Below are positions 8,017 to 16,086 of a DNA stretch of 24,375 nt, piece by piece. Positions within the stretch are counted from its first letter, which is position 1, and every line of letters begins with the position of its first letter. The stretch lies in NCBI GenBank assembly GCA_020200995.1, contig JAIVHQ010000004.1, positions 1,189 to 25,563 of the forward strand, read 5' to 3'. Source of the stretch: Flavobacteriales bacterium. Its GTDB lineage: Bacteria > Bacteroidota > Bacteroidia > Flavobacteriales_D > Cryomorphaceae. The position numbers and the translations under genes are program-made. The notes beneath the pieces were generated by a model that worked only from the letters and a program-made list of their open reading frames with translations, did no database searches and was not told where the DNA came from.

Positions 8017-9675
8017 ATGCTGCAACACCTCTCAATAAAGCATTACGCCCTTATCGAGCATCTCGATATCAACTTTGACGGAAAGTTCAATATCCTAACC
8101 GGCGAAACGGGCAGTGGTAAGTCTATTGTGCTCGGAGCCATGTCGCTGCTTCTGGGAGACCGCGCTGACATCAGTGCTGTACAGGAGGGCAAATCGAAAT
8201 GCGTGGTCGAAGGCAATTTTGATATTCAGGGCCTGGGTTTCGAACCGCTGTTTGAAAAATTTGATTTAGATTTCGAGCACCCGACCGTAATCAGGAGAGA
8301 AATCATAGCCACGGGCAAAAGCCGGGCTTTTGTGAACGACACGCCGGTGAACCTCAAAGTTTTGAAGTCATTTGGGCTTAAGCTAATTGATTTGCATTCC
8401 CAGCACCAGACGCTTCAGATCAACGATCCGCTGTATCAGCTCGGTATTTTAGACAAATATGCTGGCACAGCCGACTTGATGGAGAAGTACAAGGTGGCTT
8501 ACACGAACTTTGACAAAGCTGAGAAAGCTCTTCGCACTGCTGAAGAGGAGGGGCGAGCAGCTCAAAACAACCTGGAGTTTATGCGCTTCCAGCTTGAAGA
8601 ATTGGAAGCCGCCAGGCTGGACGACGTTGATGAGGAGGCCCTGGAAGAGGAGCTCAACATGCTGGGCAATGCCGACGAAATCGCAGGGGGGCTAAGTAAA
8701 GCGCTCTACGCGCTCACCGATGGTGATGCGCCCGTTCGCACGGCCCTTCAGCAGGCTTTGGAATCGCTTTCGCAATTGTCGAAATACGCCAAGACTTACG
8801 AAGAGCTAAGCGAACGCCTCAAGTCAGCCGAAATCGAAATTGACGATATCGCCGCTGAGGCCGATGCCCTTTTGGGAAAAATCGAAGCTGACCCGAAACG
8901 ACTTTCAGTCCTTGAAGATGTGCAGAGCACCCTGTATCGCCTGGGACAAAAGCACGGAGCCGATGGAGTAGCCGCATTGATCGCTCTGCGGAATGAACTG
9001 CGCAAGTCGGTTGCGGAAGCTGATAATCTTGACGACCGGCTGGATGAATTAAAAGCACTTCGCAAGGCGGCCCTTGAGGAGACAGGTAAAGCAGGAAGCG
9101 CTTTGCGAAAAAAGCGACAAGCATCAAAGGCGGGCCTCAACAAAGAAATTGTCGCTGTTCTGAAGGGCCTCAACATGCCCGATGCACAGCTCGAAACAAT
9201 TATATCACCGCTTGAGAAGCCGGGGCCGCTCGGGATGGACCGCGTCGAATTCTTATTCAGTGCCAATGCCGGCCGAAAACCTGCTCCCCTCAAAGAAGTA
9301 GCCTCCGGTGGTGAGTTGTCGCGGTTGATGCTCGCCGTAAAATACATCACGGCCCGCAGCGGTCTGCGGACCACCATCGTTTTTGACGAAATCGATACAG
9401 GGGTCTCAGGCGAGGTGGCCGACAGCATGGGGGCGATTATGCGCACCATGGCCGACGGACTGCAGGTGATTTGCATTACACATTTGCCACAAATTGCCGC
9501 AAAGGGCAGTGCGCACTATAAAGTATTCAAGGAGATCAAGAATGGCAGGACTTTCACTGACATTGCTCGACTCGATGAATCCAACCGCATCCGCGAAATA
9601 GCGCAAATGTTGAGCGGTGCCAAGACCACCGATGCGGCGTTGGCCAATGCCAAGGATTTGCTCGAAAGCGCTTAG
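8017..9675 (+). CDS. recN: DNA repair protein RecN
   Basis: RecN is an SMC-like ATPase that acts early in double-strand-break repair. The 552 residues show Walker A GETGSGKS (29-36), an ABC signature ASGGELSR (429-436), Walker B IVFDEID (454-460) and the RecN-typical HLPQIAAKG (489-497). The middle part (about 155-375) is charged, Glu/Lys/Leu-rich and coiled-coil-like. The ATG at 8017 is chosen because RecN proteins begin M-L-x-x-L-x-I-x-x-Y/F-A-L-I-E. The frame extends upstream to 7906, but those codons overlap the end of the DUF4835 gene and do not look like RecN. The gap to DUF4835 is 43 bases, so it may be the last gene of the operon. Confidence 0.96.
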   Translation: MLQHLSIKHYALIEHLDINFDGKFNILTGETGSGKSIVLGAMSLLLGDRADISAVQEGKSKCVVEGNFDIQGLGFEPLFEKFDLDFEHPTVIRREIIATGKSRAFVNDTPVNLKVLKSFGLKLIDLHSQHQTLQINDPLYQLGILDKYAGTADLMEKYKVAYTNFDKAEKALRTAEEEGRAAQNNLEFMRFQLEELEAARLDDVDEEALEEELNMLGNADEIAGGLSKALYALTDGDAPVRTALQQALESLSQLSKYAKTYEELSERLKSAEIEIDDIAAEADALLGKIEADPKRLSVLEDVQSTLYRLGQKHGADGVAALIALRNELRKSVAEADNLDDRLDELKALRKAALEETGKAGSALRKKRQASKAGLNKEIVAVLKGLNMPDAQLETIISPLEKPGPLGMDRVEFLFSANAGRKPAPLKEVASGGELSRLMLAVKYITARSGLRTTIVFDEIDTGVSGEVADSMGAIMRTMADGLQVICITHLPQIAAKGSAHYKVFKEIKNGRTFTDIARLDESNRIREIAQMLSGAKTTDAALANAKDLLESA

Positions 9676-9684
9676 CCGAAATGT

Positions 9685-9703
9685 TTCTGAGTCTCGCTCA
9701 GAA
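9685..9703. terminator. Hairpin between convergent recN and beta-barrel genes
   Basis: A perfect 7-bp stem (TTCTGAG / CTCAGAA) with a 5-base loop lies between the two convergent stop codons. Neither side has a proper T-tract, so its action as a bidirectional terminator is only suggested. Confidence 0.35.
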
Positions 9704-9706
9704 TAA

Positions 9707-10300
9707 TCAGTTTACAACACTTCCCGACCCGCTTCCGCCGATTTTGAACGCCACACCGAGGTTCAGGTAGGCAACTCCCCACCCTATTTCAGCCATCCCG
9801 GCGAGGTTGTCGGAGAAGTAGTAGCGGCCACCCAAGTACATGCTCAATCCCAAACCGCCGCTCGCGGGGGAGAAATCCGTTGGTGCACTGCCGAAGGATT
9901 TGGATGAAAATATATTGTATCCCAGCATGACGCCGCCATAAGTGTCCAGCTTGTCAACAAGGGGGTAGTGCAGTGCACCACGCAGGCCTATCACTGTGTA
10001 ATTATAGCGCCATCCGTATTCGTTATTGCCGAACCTGGTGCGGTACTCAGAGCTTGCGAAACCCAAATAGCCACCCACACCGAGGGTGAGGTCTTCAACA
10101 ATAAAATCTTCCTGAACGCCGTATTCGCCCGAAAGTGAAACGGGGGGGAGGACTGAAGAGTAAAAGCGCCCGCTGTAGAGGGAGGTCCCAAATCCGATTC
10201 CTGCATTGAACACCAGGTCATTGGCGTTGAAAGTGCTTTCCTGTGCATGCGATTGAAATCCCATGGTAGATAGCGCGAGTAGAAATAGTAGTTTTCTCAT
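9707..10300 (-). CDS. Small outer-membrane beta-barrel protein
   Basis: This 197-residue protein has a signal peptide (MRKLLFLLALSTMGFQSHA, then QES). The mature part has alternating hydrophobic/polar strands rich in Gly, Tyr and Phe: FNAGIGFGTSLYSG, LGVGGYLGFASSEY, YTVIGLRGALHYP, TYGGVMLGYNIFSS, LGLSMYLGGRYYF and MAEIGWGVAYLNLGVAFKI. This pattern fits an eight-stranded OmpA/OmpX-like barrel in the outer membrane. The ATG at 10300 gives the signal peptide directly; an in-frame extension to 10360 precedes it, but it overlaps the candidate -7 box at 10328 and is unlikely. The function is unknown. The C-terminus ends GGSGSGSVVN after the last strand rather than in an aromatic residue. Confidence 0.8.
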   Translation of the reverse strand: MRKLLFLLALSTMGFQSHAQESTFNANDLVFNAGIGFGTSLYSGRFYSSVLPPVSLSGEYGVQEDFIVEDLTLGVGGYLGFASSEYRTRFGNNEYGWRYNYTVIGLRGALHYPLVDKLDTYGGVMLGYNIFSSKSFGSAPTDFSPASGGLGLSMYLGGRYYFSDNLAGMAEIGWGVAYLNLGVAFKIGGSGSGSVVN

Positions 10301-10327
10301 AACATGCGTTTTGGTTATAAAACAGTG

Positions 10328-10335
10328 CAAAAATA
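10328..10335 (-). promoter_or_regulatory. Candidate -7 box (TATTTTTG) for the beta-barrel gene
   Basis: On the minus strand TATTTTTG matches TAnnTTTG and ends 27 bases before the ATG at 10300. No convincing -33 TTTG was seen. Confidence 0.45.
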
Positions 10336-10421
10336 GAAATACCGCCTTGGTTGTGTGCATTAAAATGAAGAATATCGATCACTAAATAAGGTGAGGAGAA
10401 TTTAACCCCGCCTGCTCGTTT

Positions 10422-11759
10422 CTACGGCAGCTTCTCTCTCATGAGTTTCCTGAATTCCTTGGTATTGGGCTCGCGGTAAGTGTAGTACACGTAGCCGTTG
10501 TAGACACGTACATTCTCGGGAAAGCTGTTTCTCAACTTAATCGGAGTTCCGGCGCCTCCCGTTGCAGCCTTTATATGCCTGATGAAAGCAGACCCGCCTC
10601 GGCTGTGCAAGGAATAGCACTTTCCTGTGTAGCGATCCTGTAACATACCAAGGTATTTTTCGCCATCAAATTTGTGGTGGTACATGTGCATGGAATCCAC
10701 GGGTTGACCGAGGTTGTCGTGGTGGTAAATCCATCCATTGAAAACGTCGTAAATCACGAGCTTTCCATCTACATCAAATGCGTGGGTAACAACATTATCA
10801 TAGGCCACCTTATCTACCTTGGTGCGAAGGTACGGCGCAAAGAAAACCTCATCAATTTTGTGCTCTTTTTCGAGTTTCCTGGCTTCTTCGAGTTCCCATG
10901 GTTCGAGTACGCGGAAGTCTCCCGGTGCATCTTTAAAGTATTGCTCGTTTCGGATATATCGCACGGGATACAGCCTGTTTTTCGATTCAAGAAACACTTT
11001 GTAAGTGACATGCGGGATCAATGGCATCATCTCCGAGTAAAACACACTTCCCGGCAGGACAGCCTTCATGGGGAGCACTTCACTTCTGAATTTTTCCTGA
11101 TCGGCTCTCACTACGTGAATATCGTCCCGTTTTCGTTGAACCTCCAGCACGTACCCGTTGCCCATCACCCACAGCCCATCAAGGGGGTCGTGGTAGATTC
11201 CCCTGACATAATCGGGTAGGGTAATGCGCTTGAAATCCTTACCGTACAGGTTAAAGTTTATGGTGTTTCGCAGGTAGGCCTCATCTGCACGCGCCGTTCT
11301 TGGCTTGTAATCCATATGTGCCAACACCACGAGGGTATCACCCAGAAACGCGTAGTCCAGTACATTCTCGAAGTCTTTTTGATATACGTTTTCGGCCTTT
11401 GGAGCTACATGCGTATTTAATCCCCGACCCGCACTTGGCGAAATATATATTTTCAGGGAGTCAACATATCTGTAATCAGCGTAGTCGATACGCCTGTCCT
11501 GATAGCCTGCGGCGGTAACGATGAGCCGCTCTCCACGCACGATGTCAAGGGTAAACCAACCGTAGGCATCGGTTCGTTGCGAGTATTTTGCTGACCTCAC
11601 TTTTGCCCGGGACAGGGGCCGATCATTGGATGCATCTATTACCTTTCCCGTCAGCGTTCGCCTGACTTGACCCTCTGCAGGGTTTGCGACCGTAAGTAGG
11701 CCACACACCAGGCAAATCAAGAGATAGATGCGGAAGGTGGTTGAAGTGGGCTGTTTCAA
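10422..11759 (-). CDS. Secreted protein with CarboxypepD_reg-like N-terminal domain
   Basis: From a TTG start at 11759 the 445-residue protein has a good signal peptide (basic start, core IYLLICLVCGLLTVA, cleavage after PAEG). Residues ~34-100 form a carboxypeptidase-regulatory-like beta-sandwich (LTGKVIDASNDRPLSRAKVR, DAYGWFTLDI, LIVTAAGYQ), common in exported Bacteroidota proteins. The remaining ~340 residues have recurrent beta-strand blocks (LDGLWVMGNGYVLEV, DVDGKLVIYDVFNGWIYHHD, VRVYNGYVYYTYRE) suggestive of a beta-propeller. I do not recognise a family for this part. The frame is open upstream to 11942, with ATGs at 11909 and 11888, but those starts would bury the signal peptide behind 50-60 residues of uncharacteristic sequence. 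The start is therefore uncertain. It is divergent from the TonB-type receptor. Confidence 0.7.
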   Translation of the reverse strand: MKQPTSTTFRIYLLICLVCGLLTVANPAEGQVRRTLTGKVIDASNDRPLSRAKVRSAKYSQRTDAYGWFTLDIVRGERLIVTAAGYQDRRIDYADYRYVDSLKIYISPSAGRGLNTHVAPKAENVYQKDFENVLDYAFLGDTLVVLAHMDYKPRTARADEAYLRNTINFNLYGKDFKRITLPDYVRGIYHDPLDGLWVMGNGYVLEVQRKRDDIHVVRADQEKFRSEVLPMKAVLPGSVFYSEMMPLIPHVTYKVFLESKNRLYPVRYIRNEQYFKDAPGDFRVLEPWELEEARKLEKEHKIDEVFFAPYLRTKVDKVAYDNVVTHAFDVDGKLVIYDVFNGWIYHHDNLGQPVDSMHMYHHKFDGEKYLGMLQDRYTGKCYSLHSRGGSAFIRHIKAATGGAGTPIKLRNSFPENVRVYNGYVYYTYREPNTKEFRKLMREKLP

Positions 11760-11956
11760 TGCTGCGAAATTTTCTTCGAATGCTATGCCGAATATAGTGA
11801 ATACCGCTGAAGGAATCTGCGTGCAATTTGCGGACCGTGAATCGGAACGGGCGTAACAGATAAAAGATGAAAATTCGGAACAATCCATGGTGAGCTGTGT
11901 TTTTGCCATGTTATTGTGAGTTGACAATTCCTTCTTAGCCAATTCATGTGAATAGC

Positions 11957-11987
11957 TTTGAATCTCTGTACTGTATTAAGAACTTTG
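11957..11987 (+). promoter_or_regulatory. Bacteroidota-type promoter TTTG-N19-GAACTTTG
   Basis: TTTG (11957-11960) and GAACTTTG (11980-11987) are separated by exactly 19 bases. The -7 box deviates from TAnnTTTG at one position. It ends 28 bases before the TTG start at 12016, supporting that start. Confidence 0.6.
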
Positions 11988-12015
11988 CCCTCTTCATTTT
12001 CATAAATCCGCTTTC

Positions 12016-14451
12016 TTGTTTCATTTAAAAGGTTGTATTCGCTGTACATCAGCACTCTTTATGCTTTTTTTTATAAGCTTAGCTGCTTCCGGACAGTCAG
12101 GCATAAAAGGGAGTGTAGTAGATAGTGAGTCGGGAGAACCGATGCCCTTTACCAATGTCACTTTATTGAATCCTCAGGACTCTTCAATGGCCGGGGGTGC
12201 CACCACTGGCATAGACGGAAATTTTGAAACATCCATTGCGGCGGGAAATTATTTGGTCCGTATTTCTTTTGTGGGCTACCGCAGGTTTTTTAAATCCATC
12301 GAGGTGGAGAATGGGAAAGTGAATAACCTCAGGTCTCTGCGAATTGAACCCGATGCTGAAATGCTCGATGAGTTTGAGGTACAGGCATTGAAGTCAACCT
12401 TTAAATCAGATATTGACAAACGTGTTTTCAACGTTGAGAACAGCATCGTAGCCGAAGGAGGAACTGCGATAGACGTGCTTGAAACTTTACCGTCGATTCA
12501 GATCGACGAAGAGGGGGGCATTAGAATGCGCGGAAGCGGCGAAGTTCTTATCTACATTAATGGTCGGCCCACCAACCTAAGTGCCGATGATGCAGAGTCT
12601 ATTCTTGCTCAGTTTCCCGCCAACAGCGTGAAGGATATTGAACTCATCACCAACCCTTCGGCGCGGTACGATGCAGCGGGTGCGGGTGGTATCATAAATA
12701 TTATCCTGAAGAAAGACACAAAAACAGGATTCAACGGACAGGCCAACATGTCGGTAGGTACCCGGCACAAGTACAACCCCGGCGTGAATGTCAATTTCGG
12801 TGCGGGAAAAACAAACTACTACGCCTCCTATGCTTTCAATTACAATGAACGGTTCGGCAACAACGAGACGACCCGTGAAAACTTTGGTTCAGATGCTTCG
12901 CGCTTTCTGGAGCAGGATTACCACACCCTGACCACCCGACGGAGCCACATCGTGAGGATCGGTGCCGACCACAATTTTTCGGATAATACCAATATCGGAT
13001 TTTACGGCCGTGGAAGCGTAGACAACCGCATTCGCAACCGCGATTACAATCAAGCACTGTCCAATGCCGCCGGATTTCGCGACAGCACGATTTTCAGAAA
13101 TATTTTTGAAACCAATTTCTCTCAGAACTACGAGACGGGGCTCAACTTTACCCACGAGTTTGACACCGCAGGTACCAAGCTCACCGCGAGTGCATCATAC
13201 GCTTATGATGACCGCGACAGGCTGGAAGTGTTCAACCAATTTACAACCTTCGGCGATGACGCCATGTCTTCTGTTCGCTCACGTGAAAATTATGCGCGAC
13301 CTCGGGAAAATCATATGTTACAGGCCCAGGCTGACTTCGAAAAGTACTTTGTCGATGGCTATCGTTTGGAGGTTGGCTGGAAATCGACTGTTTCTACTGA
13401 GCTGCGACCGCAGACTTTTGATGTTTTCGATTTTGAGACATCTTCGTTCACCCGCAACATGGAAGTGAGCAACGAGGCTCAACTCGATCGACAAATTCAC
13501 GGGGCTTATTTTATTCTCCGCGGGGAGTGGAACAACTTCGGGTATCAGGCAGGCCTGCGAGCAGAGCAAACCATCGACCTACTGTACGATCAGAACTCTG
13601 ATCGGAACTACGAAAATGAGTACCTCGACTTTTTTCCAAGCGTCTACGTTACCTACGCCACAGGCGAAAACAGCGATTTTATAGTAAATTACAGCCGTCG
13701 AATCAACCGCCCTGGACTTTGGGGGCTTGCACCCTTGCTGAACATTCAGGATCCGTTGAACCAGCGTATTGGCAACCCCAACCTGCAGCCATCTTACACA
13801 GATAGCTATGAAATAGGACAGGCAAAGTCGTGGAAGAATTATTTCATGACAGCTACTGTATTTCACCGCCGCACCACCGACATGATTACCCGCATCCTGG
13901 TGCAGGACGGCAACAATACGCTCATGACGCGCGAAAACCTCAATAACGAGTATTCAACCGGCCTGGAAGTAATCAATCAGGTAGAGGCGGGGAATTGGTT
14001 TGATGCCACCCTGACGGGAAATTTTTTCTTCGCCGAAGTGGTCGGAACCGTCGATGACAGATCTTTCAGAAGAAGCAATTACAGCTGGACTTTGAGTCTG
14101 CTGTCTAACATGAAGCTCGGAGACTTCGGTACCATGCAGATTACGGGCAACTACCGAGGTCCCATCATTCGTCCGCAAGGAGAAATCAGGCCTTTGTACG
14201 GCGTCAATGTCGGCTTTAGAAAAGAAGTCTTAAAGGGAAAGGGAACAGTGAGCCTCAATGTTTCTGATGTTTTCAATACCCGAAGGTTTATCATCGACAC
14301 CCAAGAAGAAATGTTTGTTCAGAACCGAACTTTTGACTGGGAAACGCAGATTGCCACCATCTCATTTACTTACCGCTTTGGCGGATACAAGGAGAAACCC
14401 GGCGAGGGCAAAAAAGGTAGAGGAGAAGGCATGGACGATGGGGAATTCTGA
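12016..14451 (+). CDS. TonB-dependent receptor-type outer membrane protein (CarboxypepD_reg + plug + OMP_b-brl_3-like barrel)
   Basis: This 811-residue outer-membrane protein starts at TTG, giving the signal peptide LKGCIRCTSALFMLFFISLA ahead of SGQ. The only nearby ATG (12061) would leave a signal too short to work. Residues 28-110 are a carboxypeptidase-regulatory-like domain (IKGSVVDSESGEPMPFTNVT, ISFVGYRRF). Residues ~138-233 are the plug (AIDVLETLPSIQIDEEG, LIYINGRPTNLS, IELITNPSARYDAAGAGGI). The rest is a large beta-barrel with frequent NY/YNY strands and NYSRRINRP, ending in ISFTYRFGG. This matches the family called 'outer membrane beta-barrel protein' in Bacteroidota, which may transport ligands or act in the envelope. 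A charged tail (EKPGEGKKGRGEGMDDGEF) follows the last strand. No SusD-like partner is adjacent, so glycan uptake is not indicated. Confidence 0.88.
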   Translation: MFHLKGCIRCTSALFMLFFISLAASGQSGIKGSVVDSESGEPMPFTNVTLLNPQDSSMAGGATTGIDGNFETSIAAGNYLVRISFVGYRRFFKSIEVENGKVNNLRSLRIEPDAEMLDEFEVQALKSTFKSDIDKRVFNVENSIVAEGGTAIDVLETLPSIQIDEEGGIRMRGSGEVLIYINGRPTNLSADDAESILAQFPANSVKDIELITNPSARYDAAGAGGIINIILKKDTKTGFNGQANMSVGTRHKYNPGVNVNFGAGKTNYYASYAFNYNERFGNNETTRENFGSDASRFLEQDYHTLTTRRSHIVRIGADHNFSDNTNIGFYGRGSVDNRIRNRDYNQALSNAAGFRDSTIFRNIFETNFSQNYETGLNFTHEFDTAGTKLTASASYAYDDRDRLEVFNQFTTFGDDAMSSVRSRENYARPRENHMLQAQADFEKYFVDGYRLEVGWKSTVSTELRPQTFDVFDFETSSFTRNMEVSNEAQLDRQIHGAYFILRGEWNNFGYQAGLRAEQTIDLLYDQNSDRNYENEYLDFFPSVYVTYATGENSDFIVNYSRRINRPGLWGLAPLLNIQDPLNQRIGNPNLQPSYTDSYEIGQAKSWKNYFMTATVFHRRTTDMITRILVQDGNNTLMTRENLNNEYSTGLEVINQVEAGNWFDATLTGNFFFAEVVGTVDDRSFRRSNYSWTLSLLSNMKLGDFGTMQITGNYRGPIIRPQGEIRPLYGVNVGFRKEVLKGKGTVSLNVSDVFNTRRFIIDTQEEMFVQNRTFDWETQIATISFTYRFGGYKEKPGEGKKGRGEGMDDGEF

Positions 14452-14468
14452 TTTGAAACTCCCCATTG
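14436..14468. other. Hairpin spanning the stop of the TonB-type receptor gene
   Basis: Arms CGATGGGGA (14436-14444) and TCCCCATTG (14460-14468) pair over 9 bases with one wobble around a 15-base loop that contains the stop codon. No T-tract follows, so termination is uncertain. Confidence 0.3.
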
Positions 14469-14510
14469 CCTGATTGCCTCAGTGTATTGCTTTTTGAAGG
14501 TTTTGTTGCC

Positions 14511-15581
14511 TCAGTATCTCGTTACAAGCGCAAGCCCTTTGAAGCCGTTCATCGCTTCGGGATCGGCAAAAACCACATCGCCGCCGTGCTTGATTTGCGC
14601 AGTGATGATCTCATCGACCAGGTCGGCCACTGCATCGGGACCATTGCTCTCTCCGTTTTCAGAAACTTCAATATTGGTGCCGTTGAGCTTCCCGGGTTGG
14701 TGAAAACCTTCCGCTACAAAAACAGTTTTCCCCTTACCTTCGTGAATGGCCAGCCATACCTGGTTCAGGTCACTTTCCAGCATGTTCTTGCCTTGGGCTT
14801 CGTTCAGCTCTGAAAGGCGATCTGCATTTTTCCTGTCAAGGTAAGTTGAGAGTACTTTTCGGGCTTCTTTGACCACTTCATAAGCGGTGTAGTCCATCCT
14901 GTTCTTGTTCAGATGTCCTGCTATGGCTTCTTTTTTATCCGTCACATTCATGTAGTGATGGTAGTTGCGTTCTTCAGTACATACCACGATCGGGAGGGCT
15001 TCATTCTTCAGTACTTCCTGCATCTCTTTATCCACGCGGTTGAAGAATTCTTCAATCATATGCTCGCTTTTCCCTGCCATGGATGATTTCAGCTTGTTGT
15101 CCACGTATAGGGTGTCATTCTCAATTGGGAAATTGCCCTCAAGTTCAGCGATTTCATCTCCGGGTACGGCCTTTAAAACACGGGCCGAATCGCGGCTCAG
15201 TACGAGCGCGTAAAAGCTCTGCTGGTGGTGCATGGCCTTGACCAAGTCGCGCACGGCAAAGGTGCGGTCTACAATTGCGCGGTCTTCCACGGGAATGTCC
15301 AGACGCACGAGGTCGTGGAAGTTTTCGTTGACAAACACCAGCATGCTGTCGGCATTTCTATTGTGGTCAAGGTCGTCTGCCAATGTGAGTAGTGTTTTTT
15401 CAATGGCTTCTGCGCGGGGCTTTTCGCAGTTCGTTTTTACTTTTTGTACCGCCTCTTTCATCAAATTTTTATACTGAATACTGTCTTGCTGGTTGTCAGG
15501 ACTTGTGCGGTGTGTATTGAATATCAGGGTTACGTTGCATGCGGTGGCCTCAGCCCCGAGCTTTTCTATTAGATTTTTCAT
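14511..15581 (-). CDS. baeRF3-type (bacterial archaeo-eukaryotic release factor family) protein
   Basis: This 356-residue soluble protein has no signal peptide. Segments such as RTFAVRDLVKAMHHQQSFYA followed by LVLSRDSARVLKAVPGDEI, ERNYHHYMNVTD, and the C-terminal GGDVVFADPEAMNGFKGLAL resemble the baeRF family 3 proteins: bacterial relatives of eRF1/Pelota proposed by comparative genomics to act on stalled ribosomes or in related stress roles. I see no GGQ peptidyl-hydrolysis motif, so a classical release-factor reaction is not supported. The gene for the 104-residue protein lies 45 bases upstream on the same strand, so the two may be co-transcribed. The assignment is by recalled family pattern; the function is unproven. 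Confidence 0.7.
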   Translation of the reverse strand: MKNLIEKLGAEATACNVTLIFNTHRTSPDNQQDSIQYKNLMKEAVQKVKTNCEKPRAEAIEKTLLTLADDLDHNRNADSMLVFVNENFHDLVRLDIPVEDRAIVDRTFAVRDLVKAMHHQQSFYALVLSRDSARVLKAVPGDEIAELEGNFPIENDTLYVDNKLKSSMAGKSEHMIEEFFNRVDKEMQEVLKNEALPIVVCTEERNYHHYMNVTDKKEAIAGHLNKNRMDYTAYEVVKEARKVLSTYLDRKNADRLSELNEAQGKNMLESDLNQVWLAIHEGKGKTVFVAEGFHQPGKLNGTNIEVSENGESNGPDAVADLVDEIITAQIKHGGDVVFADPEAMNGFKGLALVTRY

Positions 15582-15626
15582 AAATCGGTTTGTGTGAGAT
15601 TAAAAAATCGAATGAACAGATCACTG

Positions 15627-15941
15627 CTAAATTCGATCCCTCATGTCGAGTTTCTTCAACATTTCAGGAGAGTATTCCACGCCATATACGCCATAAGCGT
15701 CTACAAGCACGCCACGCTGGCCTTTTTTGCCTTCTACGGCGTATACCACGCTGGTATCGCCGGGATCAGTTGCGCCTTCAAAACGGTGGACTTCCACAAT
15801 CTCGAAATCATCGGGGTTCAATACAATGGATGGATCCTTGAGGCAACTCAGTTGCTTCCCGTCTTGATTAAATTCCAGTTCGAACCCGCGTTTTCGCAAA
15901 TCGTCCGTGGCTTGAGAGAGGGTGTCATAGGTCTTGTGCAT
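15627..15941 (-). CDS. Small conserved Bacteroidota protein (family often labelled 'phosphoribosylpyrophosphate synthetase')
   Basis: The 104 residues begin MHKTYDTLSQATDDLRKRGF and contain SIVLNPDDFEIVEVHRFEG, DTSVVYAVE and GVLVDAYGVYG. I recall a small Bacteroidota family with this exact layout that carries the name PRPP synthetase in databases. The protein is a third of the length of a real PRPP synthetase (about 310 residues) and lacks a PRPP-binding loop, so that name should not be transferred. The fold looks mixed alpha/beta and cytoplasmic. The ATG at 15941 is used because the family motif begins right after it; an in-frame extension to 15968 exists. It may share a transcript with the baeRF3-type gene downstream. 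Confidence 0.7.
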   Translation of the reverse strand: MHKTYDTLSQATDDLRKRGFELEFNQDGKQLSCLKDPSIVLNPDDFEIVEVHRFEGATDPGDTSVVYAVEGKKGQRGVLVDAYGVYGVEYSPEMLKKLDMRDRI

Positions 15942-16086
15942 AATGTGATGTTTGGACTGAAAGTACACAGAATTTTAGAACCTGCTGAATTGAAGTGTTT
16001 TTTTAACTTAATTTCAATGAAGGTTGGGTAGGGCGGGGAAGTGTTGAAGGTGACGAAACCTTCCTGATTACAAAAGTCCAAATTGG

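Noticed and set aside
8796..9476. Minus-strand open frame of 226 codons opposite recN
   Set aside because: It is antisense to the RecN coiled coil and signature region; its Ser/Arg-rich translation is typical of a shadow frame.
10674..11219. Plus-strand open frame of 181 codons opposite the CarboxypepD_reg-like gene
   Set aside because: No recognisable domain, signal peptide or promoter, and it lies wholly within the opposite gene.
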